The notes below the pieces were generated by a model. The model searched no databases and had not been told where the DNA came from. It saw only the letters and a list, made by a program, of their open reading frames with translations. A DNA stretch of 64,000 nucleotides from Paracoccus haematequi (lineage in GTDB: Bacteria > Pseudomonadota > Alphaproteobacteria > Rhodobacterales > Rhodobacteraceae). The stretch is from contig NZ_UZWE01000029.1 in the NCBI RefSeq assembly GCF_900631945.1, forward strand, positions 62,001 through 126,000, written 5' to 3'. The stretch's first letter is position 1; every line of letters begins with the position of its first letter. Shown here one piece after another: positions 53,189 through 62,791 of the stretch. Position numbers and translations under genes: made by a program.

Positions 53189-53269
53189 GTCCAGCATGAC
53201 AGGATGAAAAGCGCCGCCGGCGGGTTCGGGCCGCCGGGCAACAAGGCGCATCCGAACAGGGAGCCATTC

Positions 53270-54457
53270 ATGCTGCGTCGTCATGTCCTGAAATCCACCG
53301 CCCTGGCCTTCGCCGCCAGTCTTGTCCTGACCCCCGCCGCCCATGCCCAGAACCCCACGCTGAAGATCGGTTTCGTGGGCGTCACCTCGGGGCCTGCGGC
53401 TGCCTGGGGCATCTCGAACCAGCGGTCGCTGGAAACACGCGCCGCCTGGCTGAACGAACTGGGCGGCGTCCAGATCGGCGACACCACCTATGACATCCAG
53501 ATCGTCGCCTTCGACGACCAGAAGGATCCCAAGCGCGCCATCGCCGGGATGGAGCGCATGGCGCAGGAGGGGGTGCATTACGTCGTCGGTCCCAATGTCG
53601 ACGACGGCGCCGCCGCCGTCCGCCCGGTGGCCGAACAGAACGGCATCATCTATTTCCCCTATGCCTTCCCCAAGGAACTGTATGTCGCGCCTGCCTCGAA
53701 CGCGATCCTGGGGATGGTGGCGAATTACCAGTCCGGCCCGGCGATCTACAAATACCTCATGGACAACAAGGGCGTGCAGAAGGTGGCCTTCGTCGCCGCC
53801 AACGAATCCGACCCGCTGAGCCAGCGGGATTCCGGGATCGAGGCCGCCAAGGCCCTGGGCCTCGAGGTGGTCTCGGACAAGGTGACCTATCAGGTGGACA
53901 CCACCGACTTCACTCCGGTCCTGCTGCCGGTGCTGCAAGCCCAGCCCGACCTGCTGGTGCTGTCGGGCGTGTCGCCCGCCAACGCGCCGCAACTGATCCG
54001 GTCGGCCCGCGAACTGGGATACGAGGGGCTGATCTCCACCGAGACCGCGCAGGATGCCAGCGTGCTGGCCGAAGGGGCGGGCGATCTGGCCGAGGGCTTC
54101 ATCTCGGTCGGCGGCGCCTCGACCCCGGAACTGGCCTCGGACACGATGCGGGAATTCGTGGACCGCTATACCAAGATGTTCGGCGAATATAACGATGAAT
54201 CGAACACCAAGGTCTATGCCCTGGAATACATCATCGAGACGCTGAAGGCGAACCCCGCCGCCATCGACGACGTGGAGGCCTTCAAGACCACCATCGACAC
54301 GTTCGAAGCGCCGAACCCCTTCATGGTCGGCGACGCCAAGCTGCGCTATGTCGGCCAAAGCTCTTTCGGGCAGAAGCGCCAGATCGCCGTGCCGCTGGTC
54401 GTGAACGAATACCGGGGCGGCAAGTTCGAGACCCTGTTCGTGGCCGAGGTCGACTGA
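53270..54457 (+). CDS. ABC transporter substrate-binding protein (branched-chain amino acid type)
   Basis: 395 residues with signal peptide (RRHVLKSTALAFAASLVLTP, AHA cleavage) and Peripla_BP_6 fold (IGFVGVTSGPAAAWGI, YVVGPNVDDGAAAVRPVAE). It is the first gene of an SBP-permease-permease-ATPase-ATPase-racemase operon. Substrate may be an amide, ureide or hydantoin, judging by the last gene. ATG at 53270 after CAGGGAG; an upstream in-frame ATG at 53204 lacks the signal peptide context. Confidence 0.88.
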   Translation: MLRRHVLKSTALAFAASLVLTPAAHAQNPTLKIGFVGVTSGPAAAWGISNQRSLETRAAWLNELGGVQIGDTTYDIQIVAFDDQKDPKRAIAGMERMAQEGVHYVVGPNVDDGAAAVRPVAEQNGIIYFPYAFPKELYVAPASNAILGMVANYQSGPAIYKYLMDNKGVQKVAFVAANESDPLSQRDSGIEAAKALGLEVVSDKVTYQVDTTDFTPVLLPVLQAQPDLLVLSGVSPANAPQLIRSARELGYEGLISTETAQDASVLAEGAGDLAEGFISVGGASTPELASDTMREFVDRYTKMFGEYNDESNTKVYALEYIIETLKANPAAIDDVEAFKTTIDTFEAPNPFMVGDAKLRYVGQSSFGQKRQIAVPLVVNEYRGGKFETLFVAEVD

Positions 54458-54470
54458 CCGCGCATCATCC

Positions 54471-54492
54471 GGGGTCCGGGCAGCCGGACCCC
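54471..54492 (+). terminator. Hairpin between binding-protein and permease genes
   Basis: Perfect 9-bp stem GGGGTCCGG / CCGGACCCC, 4-nt loop, followed by GCCTTTC. Probably stabilises the 5' transcript or partially terminates it, giving more binding protein than permease. Confidence 0.6.
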
Positions 54493-54519
54493 GCCTTTCA
54501 ACGACAGCGGGGCGGCGGG

Positions 54520-55389
54520 ATGGAACAGATCATCGCAAACGGGCTGTATCTCGGCGCGCAATACGCGCTGATCGCACTGGGCCTGACACTTATCTTTTCA
54601 CTGATGAACGTGCTGAACTTTGCCCATGGGCAGATGTATGTGTTCGGCGGCTTCGTCTGCTATACGGTCGTGGCGCAACTGGGAATGCCCTTCATCCTGG
54701 GGCTGGTCGCATCGGCCCTGGTCCTGGGTGTGATGGGCGCGCTGATCGAGCGGTTCCTGTTCCGCCCGGTGATCCGGCGGTCCAAGCGCGACGAATCGAC
54801 CATGCTGCTGGCGGCGGGGATCGCGTTCTTCCTGGACGCGGTGATCCTGCTGCTGTTCGGCGAAAAGCAGCGCGGCGTGCCCAAGATCGTGAACGGGGTG
54901 TTCAACTGGGATTTCCGGCTGATCATGCCCTATGACCGGATCCTGATCGGGGTGCTGGCCATCGCGCTGATCGCGGGCTTCATCCTGTTCATGCAATATT
55001 CCAAGGCGGGCCGCGCCATGCGCGCGCTTGCCCAGGACCGCATGGCCGCGCAGCTGATGGGGGTCGATGTGGACCGCTATTCGATGATCGGCTTCGCCAT
55101 GGGCGCGATGCTGGCGGGGCTGGTCGGCGCCTTGCTGGTCACGATCACCGGCGTGAACCTGGGGATGGGCGGGCCGACCTCGGTCAAGGCGTTCCTGATG
55201 ATCATGATCGGCGGGGCGAGCGTCATCTCCGGCGCCATCGCCGGGGGCTTCATCCTGGGGATGATGGAAAGCGTCGGGCTGTCGGTCCTGTCGTCCTATG
55301 GCGATGTCACCTATCTGGTGATCTTCGCCACGCTGATGGTCTTTCTTGCCATCCGGCCGCAGGGCCTGATGGGCAAACCCTGGGGCTGA
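54520..55389 (+). CDS. Branched-chain-type ABC permease (LivH)
   Basis: 289 residues, about eight membrane helices, with LivH landmarks ALIALGLTLIFSLMNVLNFAHG and GAISGG-like IGGASVISGAIAGGFILGMM. Partner of the LivM-type protein starting 4 bp after its stop. Start ATG 54520 after GGCGGG. Confidence 0.9.
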   Translation: MEQIIANGLYLGAQYALIALGLTLIFSLMNVLNFAHGQMYVFGGFVCYTVVAQLGMPFILGLVASALVLGVMGALIERFLFRPVIRRSKRDESTMLLAAGIAFFLDAVILLLFGEKQRGVPKIVNGVFNWDFRLIMPYDRILIGVLAIALIAGFILFMQYSKAGRAMRALAQDRMAAQLMGVDVDRYSMIGFAMGAMLAGLVGALLVTITGVNLGMGGPTSVKAFLMIMIGGASVISGAIAGGFILGMMESVGLSVLSSYGDVTYLVIFATLMVFLAIRPQGLMGKPWG

Positions 55390-55392
55390 GCG

Positions 55393-56415
55393 ATGGATAC
55401 GCAAACACAGGCTTATTCGGGGCGGGCGCCGGACCGGACCCGCCGGTCCACGCGGCAGGTGCTGGGCGTGGTGCTGTTCCTGGCCTTCGTCTTCGGCGTC
55501 GTGCCTGCCTTCATCGCGGCGACGGGGCGGTGGGATTTCTATTACACGCTGACCTCGGTGGCGCTGCTGTCCGTCGCGGCGGCGGGGGTCTGGCTGACCT
55601 TCTATATCGGCCGGATCAACATCGGGCAGGGCGCCTATGCCCTGGCGGGGGGCTATGTCTCGACCATCCTGATGACCCAGGGGGGCGTCAGCTTCTGGCT
55701 GACGCTGCCGCTGGCGGGGCTGTTCTGCGCCTTGATCTCGGTGCTGATCGGCTGGCCGATCCTGCGGTTGCGCGGCGTCTATTTCGCGATGGTCACGCTG
55801 GTCCTGACCGAGGTCGCGCGCCTGACCGCCCTGGCGCTGCCGATCACCAACGGCGCCAAGGGCATCACCTCGATCCCGCTGCCGGGGGGTGTCTCGGTGA
55901 TGGGCGTCACCCTGATCCCCGATTTCGCCACGCTGGAAAACCCGCGCCAGGCGTTTTACTTCGTGGCTGTCACGGTGATGGTGCTGGTCTATCTGGTGCT
56001 GTGGCGGATCGTGAATTCGCGGCTGGGCCACCTGTGCCGCAGCCTTCAGCAGAACGAGGAACTGTCGGCATCCATCGGCGTCAACACCGCCTGGCTGCGG
56101 GTGCTGGCCTATGCGATCTCCAGCTTTTTCGGGGGTGTGGCGGGGGCGATGTTCGTGTCGATCTCGCAATCCATCTATCCGTCGTCCTTCGTGGTGCAAG
56201 ACAGCGTGAACTTCATGCTGTACTGCTTCGTCGGCGGCCTGGGCTATGTCTTCGGGCCGATGCTGGGCACGCTGCTTCTGTATTTCGGCTGGGATCTGTT
56301 GCAGGTCGCGGGCCAGTACCAGTTGCTGATCTACTCCGGCACGATGATCGCGCTGATGCTGGTGCTGCCCAACGGCGTTCTCAGCCTGTTCGACAGGAAG
56401 GGGGCGGGGAAATGA
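55393..56415 (+). CDS. Branched-chain-type ABC permease (LivM)
   Basis: 340 residues with about ten helices; family segments YIGRINIGQGAYALAGGYV and LRLRGVYFAMVTLVLTE are visible. Coupled upstream (3-bp gap) and downstream (ATGA overlap with the LivG ATPase). Confidence 0.9.
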   Translation: MDTQTQAYSGRAPDRTRRSTRQVLGVVLFLAFVFGVVPAFIAATGRWDFYYTLTSVALLSVAAAGVWLTFYIGRINIGQGAYALAGGYVSTILMTQGGVSFWLTLPLAGLFCALISVLIGWPILRLRGVYFAMVTLVLTEVARLTALALPITNGAKGITSIPLPGGVSVMGVTLIPDFATLENPRQAFYFVAVTVMVLVYLVLWRIVNSRLGHLCRSLQQNEELSASIGVNTAWLRVLAYAISSFFGGVAGAMFVSISQSIYPSSFVVQDSVNFMLYCFVGGLGYVFGPMLGTLLLYFGWDLLQVAGQYQLLIYSGTMIALMLVLPNGVLSLFDRKGAGK

Positions 56416-57194
56416 CCGCGATCCTGGAAATCCGCAACCTGACCAAGAAATTCGGCGGGCTGACGGCTAACAACGACATCAGCTTCGATGTGGCGCAGGG
56501 GGAAATCCTGTCCGTGATTGGCCCGAACGGGGCGGGAAAATCGACGCTGTTCAAGCAGATCGCCGGGTTCGAACGGCCCACGGCGGGCGAGGTGCGCTAC
56601 AAGGGGGACCGCATCTCGGGCCTGCCGCCGCACAAGGTGGCGCGGATGGGGGTGGTGCGGACCTTTCAGGAAACCACCATCTTCAAGTCGATGACGGTGC
56701 GCGAGAACGTCATCGTCGCCCATCACCTGCGGTCCCGCGCCAGCCTGCTGGGCTATTTCCTGAACAGCGCCCAGGCCCGCGCGGACGAGGCCGATTTCGC
56801 CCGGTCCGCCGACGACATCATCGGCTTCCTGGGCTTGGTCGAGATCCGGGACGAACTGGCCTCGAATCTGCCGCAGGGCCATCTGCGCGCGCTCGGCATG
56901 GCCATCGGGCTGGCCACGCAGCCGCAGGTTATCCTGCTGGACGAACCCTTCGCGGGCATGAACCACGACGAGACGATGCGCATGGTGGCCCTGGTGCGGC
57001 GGCTGCGCGACGAACGCGGTGTCACCGTGCTGCTGGTCGAACACGACATGCCGGCGGTGATGAAGATCTCGGACCGGATCGTCTGCATCAATTTCGGCCA
57101 GAAGATCGCCGAGGGCGGCCCGGCCGAGATCCAGGCCGATCCCCGCGTGATCGAGGCCTATCTGGGGTCGGAAGATGCGGCAATCGGGATATAG
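56412..57194 (+). CDS. Branched-chain-type ABC ATPase (LivG)
   Basis: 260 residues. Walker A GPNGAGKST, Walker B VILLDEPFAGM, H-loop LLVEHDM. The signature LSGGQ position reads LPQGHLRAL, as often in LivG proteins. The start overlaps the LivM stop (ATGA), so the longer upstream frame is not used. Confidence 0.9.
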   Translation: MTAILEIRNLTKKFGGLTANNDISFDVAQGEILSVIGPNGAGKSTLFKQIAGFERPTAGEVRYKGDRISGLPPHKVARMGVVRTFQETTIFKSMTVRENVIVAHHLRSRASLLGYFLNSAQARADEADFARSADDIIGFLGLVEIRDELASNLPQGHLRALGMAIGLATQPQVILLDEPFAGMNHDETMRMVALVRRLRDERGVTVLLVEHDMPAVMKISDRIVCINFGQKIAEGGPAEIQADPRVIEAYLGSEDAAIGI

Positions 57195-57197
57195 GCG

Positions 57198-57920
57198 GTG
57201 ACACGGATGCTGGGTTTCGAGAATGTCGAACTTTACTACGATCACGTCTATGCCCTGAAGGGCGTGTCGCTGGACCTGCACGAGGGCGAGACGGTGGCCC
57301 TGATCGGCGCGAACGGCGCGGGCAAGTCCTCGATCCTGCGGGCGATCACCGGGCTGCGGCCGATCCGGTCGGGCCGGATCACCTATCTGGGCGACCGGCT
57401 TGACGGGTCGTCCCCCGCCGAGATCGTGCGCAAGGGCATCGTCATGGTCCCCGAAGGCCGCCGCGTCTTTCCGCTGATGAGCGTGCGCGACAACCTGCTG
57501 ATGGGCGCCTTCACCCGCAGCGACAAGGCGGGCATCGCGCAGACGCTGGACGCGGTGCTGGAGCGGTTTCCGCGCCTGCGCGAACGCATCGGCCAACAGG
57601 CCAGCACCCTGTCGGGGGGCGAACAGCAGATGATGGTGATCGGCCGCGCGCTGATGGCCAGGCCGCGGCTGCTGCTGCTGGACGAACCCAGCCTTGGCAT
57701 CGCGCCGAAGCTGGTCCAGGACATCGCGCGGGCCATCGTGGCGATCAGCCGCGACGAAGGCGTGTCGGTGCTGCTGGTCGAACAGAACAGCCGCATGGCG
57801 CTGTCGATTTCGAACCGGGCCTATGCGCTGTCCACCGGCCAGGTGGTGCTGTCGGGAAATTCGCGCGCGCTTCTGGACGATCCGCGCGTCAAGGCCGCCT
57901 ATCTGGGCGGAGAGGTGTGA
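57198..57920 (+). CDS. Branched-chain-type ABC ATPase (LivF)
   Basis: 240 residues. Walker A GANGAGKSS, signature LSGGEQQM, Walker B LLLLDEPSLG, and VLLVEQN. GTG 57198 gives the start; ATG 57207 is an alternative. 3 bp from livG, 0 bp from the racemase gene. Confidence 0.9.
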   Translation: MTRMLGFENVELYYDHVYALKGVSLDLHEGETVALIGANGAGKSSILRAITGLRPIRSGRITYLGDRLDGSSPAEIVRKGIVMVPEGRRVFPLMSVRDNLLMGAFTRSDKAGIAQTLDAVLERFPRLRERIGQQASTLSGGEQQMMVIGRALMARPRLLLLDEPSLGIAPKLVQDIARAIVAISRDEGVSVLLVEQNSRMALSISNRAYALSTGQVVLSGNSRALLDDPRVKAAYLGGEV

Positions 57921-58622
57921 ATGCGCATCCTGGTCCTGAACCCCAACACCACCGCGTCGATGACCGCCAAGATCGGCGCCGCCGCCCGACGCGCCGCCGC
58001 GCCGGGGACCGAGATCCTGGCCCTGAACCCCGCCCACGGCCCCGCCTCGATCGAGGGCTATTACGACGAGGCCATCAGCCTGGCAGGGCTGCTGGGGGTG
58101 ATCCGCGACAATCCCGACGTGGACGGGGTGGTGATCGCCTGTTTCGACGATACCGGCCTGGACGCCGCGCGCTGCCTGACCGACAAGCCGGTCGTGGGCA
58201 TCGGCGAGGCCGCCTATCACATGGCCTCGATGATCGCCAACCGCTTCTCGGTGGTGACGACGCTGGCGCGGTCGGTCCCGGCCCTGGAACACAACCTGCA
58301 CCGCTATGGCCTGTGGGCGCGCTGCGCCCGCGTCCGGTCGTCCGAGGTCGCGGTGCTGGAGCTGGAGGAACCGGGCAGCGACGCCAGCACCCGCATCAGC
58401 GCGGAAATCGCCCGTGCCATTGCCGACGACCGGGCCGAGGCCATCGTGCTGGGCTGCGCGGGCATGACCGATCTGGCCGGGCGGCTGTCGGCGGACCATG
58501 GGATCCCGGTGCTGGACGGGGTCAGTTGCGCGGTGGCGCTGTGCGAATCGCTGGTGCGGCTGGGGCTGCGCACGTCGCGCCTGGGCGGCTATGCCCCGGT
58601 GCCGCCGCACAAGCTGGCGTGA
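57921..58622 (+). CDS. Asp/Glu/hydantoin racemase family protein
   Basis: 233 residues. MRILVLNPNTTASMT is the family N-terminus. Two catalytic-cysteine candidates sit in VIACFDDTGL and LGCAGMTDL. Family members racemise hydantoins, allantoin or amino acids without cofactor. Begins directly after livF, so the importer probably carries its substrate. No hydantoinase or allantoinase gene follows, leaving the pathway incomplete here. Confidence 0.85.
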   Translation: MRILVLNPNTTASMTAKIGAAARRAAAPGTEILALNPAHGPASIEGYYDEAISLAGLLGVIRDNPDVDGVVIACFDDTGLDAARCLTDKPVVGIGEAAYHMASMIANRFSVVTTLARSVPALEHNLHRYGLWARCARVRSSEVAVLELEEPGSDASTRISAEIARAIADDRAEAIVLGCAGMTDLAGRLSADHGIPVLDGVSCAVALCESLVRLGLRTSRLGGYAPVPPHKLA

Positions 58623-58624
58623 CA

Positions 58625-58647
58625 GGGGGCGGGCCGGTCCCGCCCCC
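58625..58647. terminator. Hairpin between convergent racemase and efe operons
   Basis: Perfect 9-bp stem GGGGGCGGG / CCCGCCCCC with loop CCGGT, between two convergent stops. No T-tract. Likely bidirectional transcription end. Confidence 0.6.
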
Positions 58648-58656
58648 GGGAAGCGG

Positions 58657-59475
58657 TCAGCCCAGGCCCAGCTTGCCGCGCAGGGTCGCCAGATCCTCGG
58701 CCAGGGTGTTGACCTTGGCCGACAGCGCGGTGCGGTCGGCATCGGTCAGTTCCTCATAGGACACGAAGCCGCCGTCGGCGGTCCTGTATTTCGCCAGCAC
58801 CTCGTCCACGGCCGCGAAATTGCCGTCCACCTTGGCCACGAAATCGGCGTTGTCGGCTTCGATCAGCGGGCGGAACAGGGTATAGATCTTTTCGGATCCT
58901 TCGAAATTCGCGTCGAAATCCCACAGGTCGGTGCGGCTGTAGCGGTCCTCCTCGCCCGAGATCTTGGTGGCCGCGACCTCTTCCATCAGCACGGCGGCGC
59001 CGCCCACCACGACTTCCGGCGGGAAGGTCAGCGCGCTGATCCGCGCGTCCAGATCCTTGATGTCGGCCAGCAGCTTGTCGGCATAGGGATCCAGCCCCTC
59101 GGTCGAACCCTGCGACCACAGCCCATATTCGATGCGGTGAAATCCGGTGAAGGCGGGATCCTGTTCGGCCTTTTCGTAATCGTCGGCGCGCGCGTCGATC
59201 GACACGTCCAGATCCGAGAACAGTTCGGCGATGGGTTCGATCCGTTCATAGCTGGTGCGGGTCGGCGCGAACAGCGACTTGGCGCGGTCCAGGTCGCCCG
59301 CCTTGATGGCGGCGACGAAGGCTTCGGCATCCGTCACCAGCTGCGCGGTGTTTTCGGCCACGAAAATCTTGTAATCGGACAGCGGCCCGACCAGTTCCAG
59401 CGATGGTTCGGCGGCAAGCGCGGCGGTGGCAAGGCCAAGGCCCAGGGCGGTGCCGCGAAGAAGGGTTGCGATCAT
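58657..59475 (-). CDS. Second imelysin/EfeO-like M75 protein (EfeM type)
   Basis: 272 residues with signal peptide (LRGTALGLGLATAALAA) and a single M75/imelysin-type domain holding the HxxE motif FHRIEYGLW. It lacks the cupredoxin domain of EfeO. Last gene of the efe operon; ATG at 59475 after a GGAG site. Probably a periplasmic iron-binding partner. The M75 peptidase label is historical; no protease activity is implied. Confidence 0.88.
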   Translation of the reverse strand: MIATLLRGTALGLGLATAALAAEPSLELVGPLSDYKIFVAENTAQLVTDAEAFVAAIKAGDLDRAKSLFAPTRTSYERIEPIAELFSDLDVSIDARADDYEKAEQDPAFTGFHRIEYGLWSQGSTEGLDPYADKLLADIKDLDARISALTFPPEVVVGGAAVLMEEVAATKISGEEDRYSRTDLWDFDANFEGSEKIYTLFRPLIEADNADFVAKVDGNFAAVDEVLAKYRTADGGFVSYEELTDADRTALSAKVNTLAEDLATLRGKLGLG

Positions 59476-59518
59476 CTCAAGGTCTCCTCGTGATCGTCGG
59501 GGATGGGTTGGCTGGGCG

Positions 59519-60787
59519 TCACGTCCGCCGGGCTGCGTCGACAAGCGCCCGGCCCAGGTAATCCGCATCGTCGCGGACGCCGGGCAGGGCGAAGAAGTAA
59601 CCGCCGCCGATGGGCTTGATATATTCCTCGAGCGGCTCGCCGTTCAGGCGGTTCTGCACGGCGATGAAGCCCGCCTCCAGGTCGGCCTGCCAGCAGATGA
59701 ACAGCAGGCCCTGGTCCAACTGGCCGTTTTTCAGCGCGCCGCGGGAATAGTTGAAGGGACGGCGCAGGATCAGGTTCTTCTGGCTTTCCGCGTCGCGCGG
59801 ATTGGCCAGCCGGATATGCGATTCGGCGTCGGTGACGCGCCCTTCGGGATCGGCGGCATAATCGGGAACCTGCTGTTCGGTCGCGTCCGGGCCGCCGTCC
59901 AGCGGCGCGCCGGTCATCTTGCGCCGCCCGAAGACGCGTTCCTGTTCGACCAGGGCCGTGCGGTCCCAGCGTTCCACCATGTTGCGGATGATCCGCGCCG
60001 CCTGATAGCTGCCGCCCTGCGCCCAGTCGGGTTCATGCGCGCCATGGGTCCAGACGATCCGGTCCATCAGCGCGGCGTCGTTGGAATCGGGATTGGCCGA
60101 TCCGTCGCGGAAACCCAGGAAATTCCGCGCGCTCGGCGTGGCGCCTTTGGCATCGGGGACGACCGGGGGCACGTTGCCCTCGACCATCCAGCGCAGCACC
60201 AGGAATTCCGGCAGGGTCTTCACGATGTCGCGCAAGGCATGGATGTTGGTGTCCTGAAGATTGGCGCAGAACTGGATCGACAGGTCGCCATGGCACAAAG
60301 CGGGATCCAGGGCGTCGTTCGGAAACCGCGCCATGCGTTGCAGGGTCGCGGGTTTCAGGCCCGCCAGCCAGGGCCGGTCGTCGAACAGCGACGCGCCCAG
60401 GGCCACGGTGATGGTCAGGTTGCCGGGCAGGATCACCGGCCCCAGCAGCCCCGACCCGGCGGGCGGCAGCACCGGATCCAGGTCGGGGACCGGACCGCCC
60501 CCGGTCAGGAACCGCGCGCGGTCGGTCAGCAGCCGCAGCATCCGTTCCAGGTCGTCGACCGATCCCGCCACCACGTCGAAGGACGCGAGGATGCCGTTTT
60601 CCGGGCGCGGCGTGGTGATCCCCGCCTGGTGCGGGCCGTGGAACGGCACCCGCTGCGCGGCGGTCCCGGCATCGGCGGGGGGCGCGTCGCTGACCTGGGG
60701 GGCGGGTTCCCCGGCGCGCGCGGCAAGCGCCAGGCCGCTGGCCCCCAGGCCCAGAAGGACGGCGCGGCGGGTCGGGGCAAGGCGCAT
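59519..60787 (-). CDS. efeB: Deferrochelatase/Dyp-type peroxidase EfeB
   Basis: 422 residues. Tat-type signal (RRAVLLGLGASGLALAARAG), Dyp motif GFRDGSANP, and heme-ligand His region (VWTHGAHEPDW). It is exported folded with heme. EfeB supplies iron oxidation or releases iron from heme for EfeUO. One base separates it from efeO. Confidence 0.9.
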   Translation of the reverse strand: MRLAPTRRAVLLGLGASGLALAARAGEPAPQVSDAPPADAGTAAQRVPFHGPHQAGITTPRPENGILASFDVVAGSVDDLERMLRLLTDRARFLTGGGPVPDLDPVLPPAGSGLLGPVILPGNLTITVALGASLFDDRPWLAGLKPATLQRMARFPNDALDPALCHGDLSIQFCANLQDTNIHALRDIVKTLPEFLVLRWMVEGNVPPVVPDAKGATPSARNFLGFRDGSANPDSNDAALMDRIVWTHGAHEPDWAQGGSYQAARIIRNMVERWDRTALVEQERVFGRRKMTGAPLDGGPDATEQQVPDYAADPEGRVTDAESHIRLANPRDAESQKNLILRRPFNYSRGALKNGQLDQGLLFICWQADLEAGFIAVQNRLNGEPLEEYIKPIGGGYFFALPGVRDDADYLGRALVDAARRT

Positions 60788-60788
60788 C

Positions 60789-61961
60789 TCAGTCGAGTCC
60801 GATCACGGGTTGCAGCCGGTCCAGCACCGCCTGGAAAGCGGTCAGGGAAGCGGCCAGGCGATGCCGGGCATCGTCCGGCACCTGGTCATAGGCGGGCCAG
60901 CCCCCGCCCTGTTTCAGCGCCGCCAGATCCCGTTCGACCTGGGCCTGCGCCGCGCCGATGTCGTCGTCGAGGGCCGGATCGACCCCCGCCGCCACCGACC
61001 GCAGCAGTCCGGCCAGCTTGCCGATCCCGTCCAGGCTGGCCTGCAATTCCTCAAGGTCGTTGCCGGCATACAGGTTCTCGCCCGCGGGGACATGGGCGGT
61101 GGCAAGCTGGCCCGCCGCCGCGCCGGGCAGGGCGGTCAGCAAGGCGGGGTCCAGGTCCACCGCCTTCAGCCGCGTCGACAGGTCTTGCAGGTCGGCTATC
61201 AGGCGGTCGGCGACGGGCAGCAGCCCGTCTGTGCCGGCCTGCCCGAACAGCCCGTATTCCAGCCGGTGATAGCCGGTGAAGCCCGGATCCGCCTCGCGCC
61301 CCGCCAGATAGGCGGCATTGGGGTCGATGGCGTTTTCCAGATCCGACAGCCGCGAGGCCAGCGGCTCGATATGCCGATAGGGGATGCGGGCGGCCTTCCA
61401 CGCCTGTTGCGCGCCGGGCAGGTCGCCCGCCGCGATGGCGGTCCGCAGCGCCTGAGCGGTCTTCACGGCGGCATTGGCCTGCATCACCAGATAGACGCGG
61501 TATTCCGACAGCGGCCCCAGGAACTTGCGCAGCGTGACCTGGGACGCGGCGGCCGCCGCCTCGTCCGAGGCGGTGACATGCAGGCTGCCGCGCGGGTTCG
61601 ACAGCAGCCCGCAGGTGATCGCGTAATCGCCGGGCGCCAGTTGCACGGTCAGGGTCTGGCGAAAGCCGGGGGCGATGTTCTCGCGCTCGGCCACGACCAT
61701 CACGCCGTCCAGGATCTCCCATTCGATGGGGCGATCCGAATTGTTCACGATTTCGAAGCTGCGCCTGCCGCCTGCGACGGTGATGTCGCCGGGATCGCAG
61801 CTTTGCGCGTCGACGCTGACGGTGATGTCGGCCACCGCGCCGCTATTGGCGGCGGCGTTTTGCCGCGCGGCATACCAGAAGGCGCCGCCCCCGGCCACGG
61901 CCAGCAGGGCGGCCAGGGCGGCGGCAAGACCCAGGCCCGCGCGGGAAGGAGCGTCGGTCAT
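60789..61961 (-). CDS. efeO: Iron uptake protein EfeO
   Basis: 390 residues: N-terminal signal or anchor helix (LGLAAALAALLAVAGGGAFW), cupredoxin-like domain (~40-130), and M75 domain with YHRLEYGLF. It captures periplasmic iron for the EfeU permease. Overlaps efeU by 4 bp. Confidence 0.9.
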   Translation of the reverse strand: MTDAPSRAGLGLAAALAALLAVAGGGAFWYAARQNAAANSGAVADITVSVDAQSCDPGDITVAGGRRSFEIVNNSDRPIEWEILDGVMVVAERENIAPGFRQTLTVQLAPGDYAITCGLLSNPRGSLHVTASDEAAAAASQVTLRKFLGPLSEYRVYLVMQANAAVKTAQALRTAIAAGDLPGAQQAWKAARIPYRHIEPLASRLSDLENAIDPNAAYLAGREADPGFTGYHRLEYGLFGQAGTDGLLPVADRLIADLQDLSTRLKAVDLDPALLTALPGAAAGQLATAHVPAGENLYAGNDLEELQASLDGIGKLAGLLRSVAAGVDPALDDDIGAAQAQVERDLAALKQGGGWPAYDQVPDDARHRLAASLTAFQAVLDRLQPVIGLD

Positions 61962-62791
61962 GTCAGATCCCGGACAGAGTGGCGGCGCGGCGCGGCGGCC
62001 GCGTCGGGGCGCAGGAACAGGACCAGCATCACCGTCAGGAAGGCTGCATACACGACGACCTCGCCCAGGGTGGGGGCGTCGCGGTATCCCAGGACGCCCG
62101 CCAGCACCGTGCCCAAGGGGCTGGTTTCGGGCAGGATGTGGCTGATGTCATAGACGCGCGCCTGCAAGCCGTTCCAGACGCCCGCCTCGTGCAGGGCCTT
62201 CAGCGATCCCGCCAGCAGCCCGGCGGCCACGAACAGGATGAAGACCCCCGTCCAGCGGAAGAAGCGCGCCAGATCCAGCCGCAGCGCGCCCGCATAGATC
62301 CCCCAGCCGATCCCGGCCGAGACGGCGACCCCCAGGGCCGCGCCCAGCGGCGCCATCGCGTCGCGGCTTTGCTGAAGCACCGCCAGCAGGAAGAAGATCG
62401 ATTCCAGCCCCTCGCGGGCGACGGCCAGGAACACCATGCCGATCAGCGCCCAGGCCCCGCCGCCCACCGCCGCCTCGACCGAGGCGTGCAGCGTCGACTT
62501 CATCGACCGCGCCGCGCGGCGCATCCAGAAGACCATCCAGACCAGCACCGCCACGGCGACAAGCCCGATCACGCCTTCGAACAGTTCCTGCGCCTTTTGC
62601 GGGAACGAGGCGCTTGCCAGTTGCAGCGCGGCGCCCGCGAACAGGGCGGCGGCGATGGCCAGGAACACGCCGATCCAGACGGCGGGCAGCCAGGCCGCGC
62701 GCCCCGTGCGGCGCAGGTATCCCGCGATGATGCCGACGATCAGCGCGGCCTCCAGCCCCTCGCGCAGCATGATCAGGAATGGTGCAAGCAT
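61958..62791 (-). CDS. efeU: FTR1-family ferrous iron permease EfeU
   Basis: 277 residues, seven membrane helices, both REGLE motifs (MLREGLEAALIVG and AREGLESIFFLL). First gene of efeU-efeO-efeB-efeM. It moves Fe across the inner membrane, with EfeB-linked oxidation. ATG at 62791. Confidence 0.92.
   Translation of the reverse strand: MLAPFLIMLREGLEAALIVGIIAGYLRRTGRAAWLPAVWIGVFLAIAAALFAGAALQLASASFPQKAQELFEGVIGLVAVAVLVWMVFWMRRAARSMKSTLHASVEAAVGGGAWALIGMVFLAVAREGLESIFFLLAVLQQSRDAMAPLGAALGVAVSAGIGWGIYAGALRLDLARFFRWTGVFILFVAAGLLAGSLKALHEAGVWNGLQARVYDISHILPETSPLGTVLAGVLGYRDAPTLGEVVVYAAFLTVMLVLFLRPDAAAAPRRHSVRDLT

Noticed and set aside
52187..54358. Long minus-strand frame opposite the substrate-binding protein
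   Set aside because: Shadow frame of the GC-rich sense gene; no motif.
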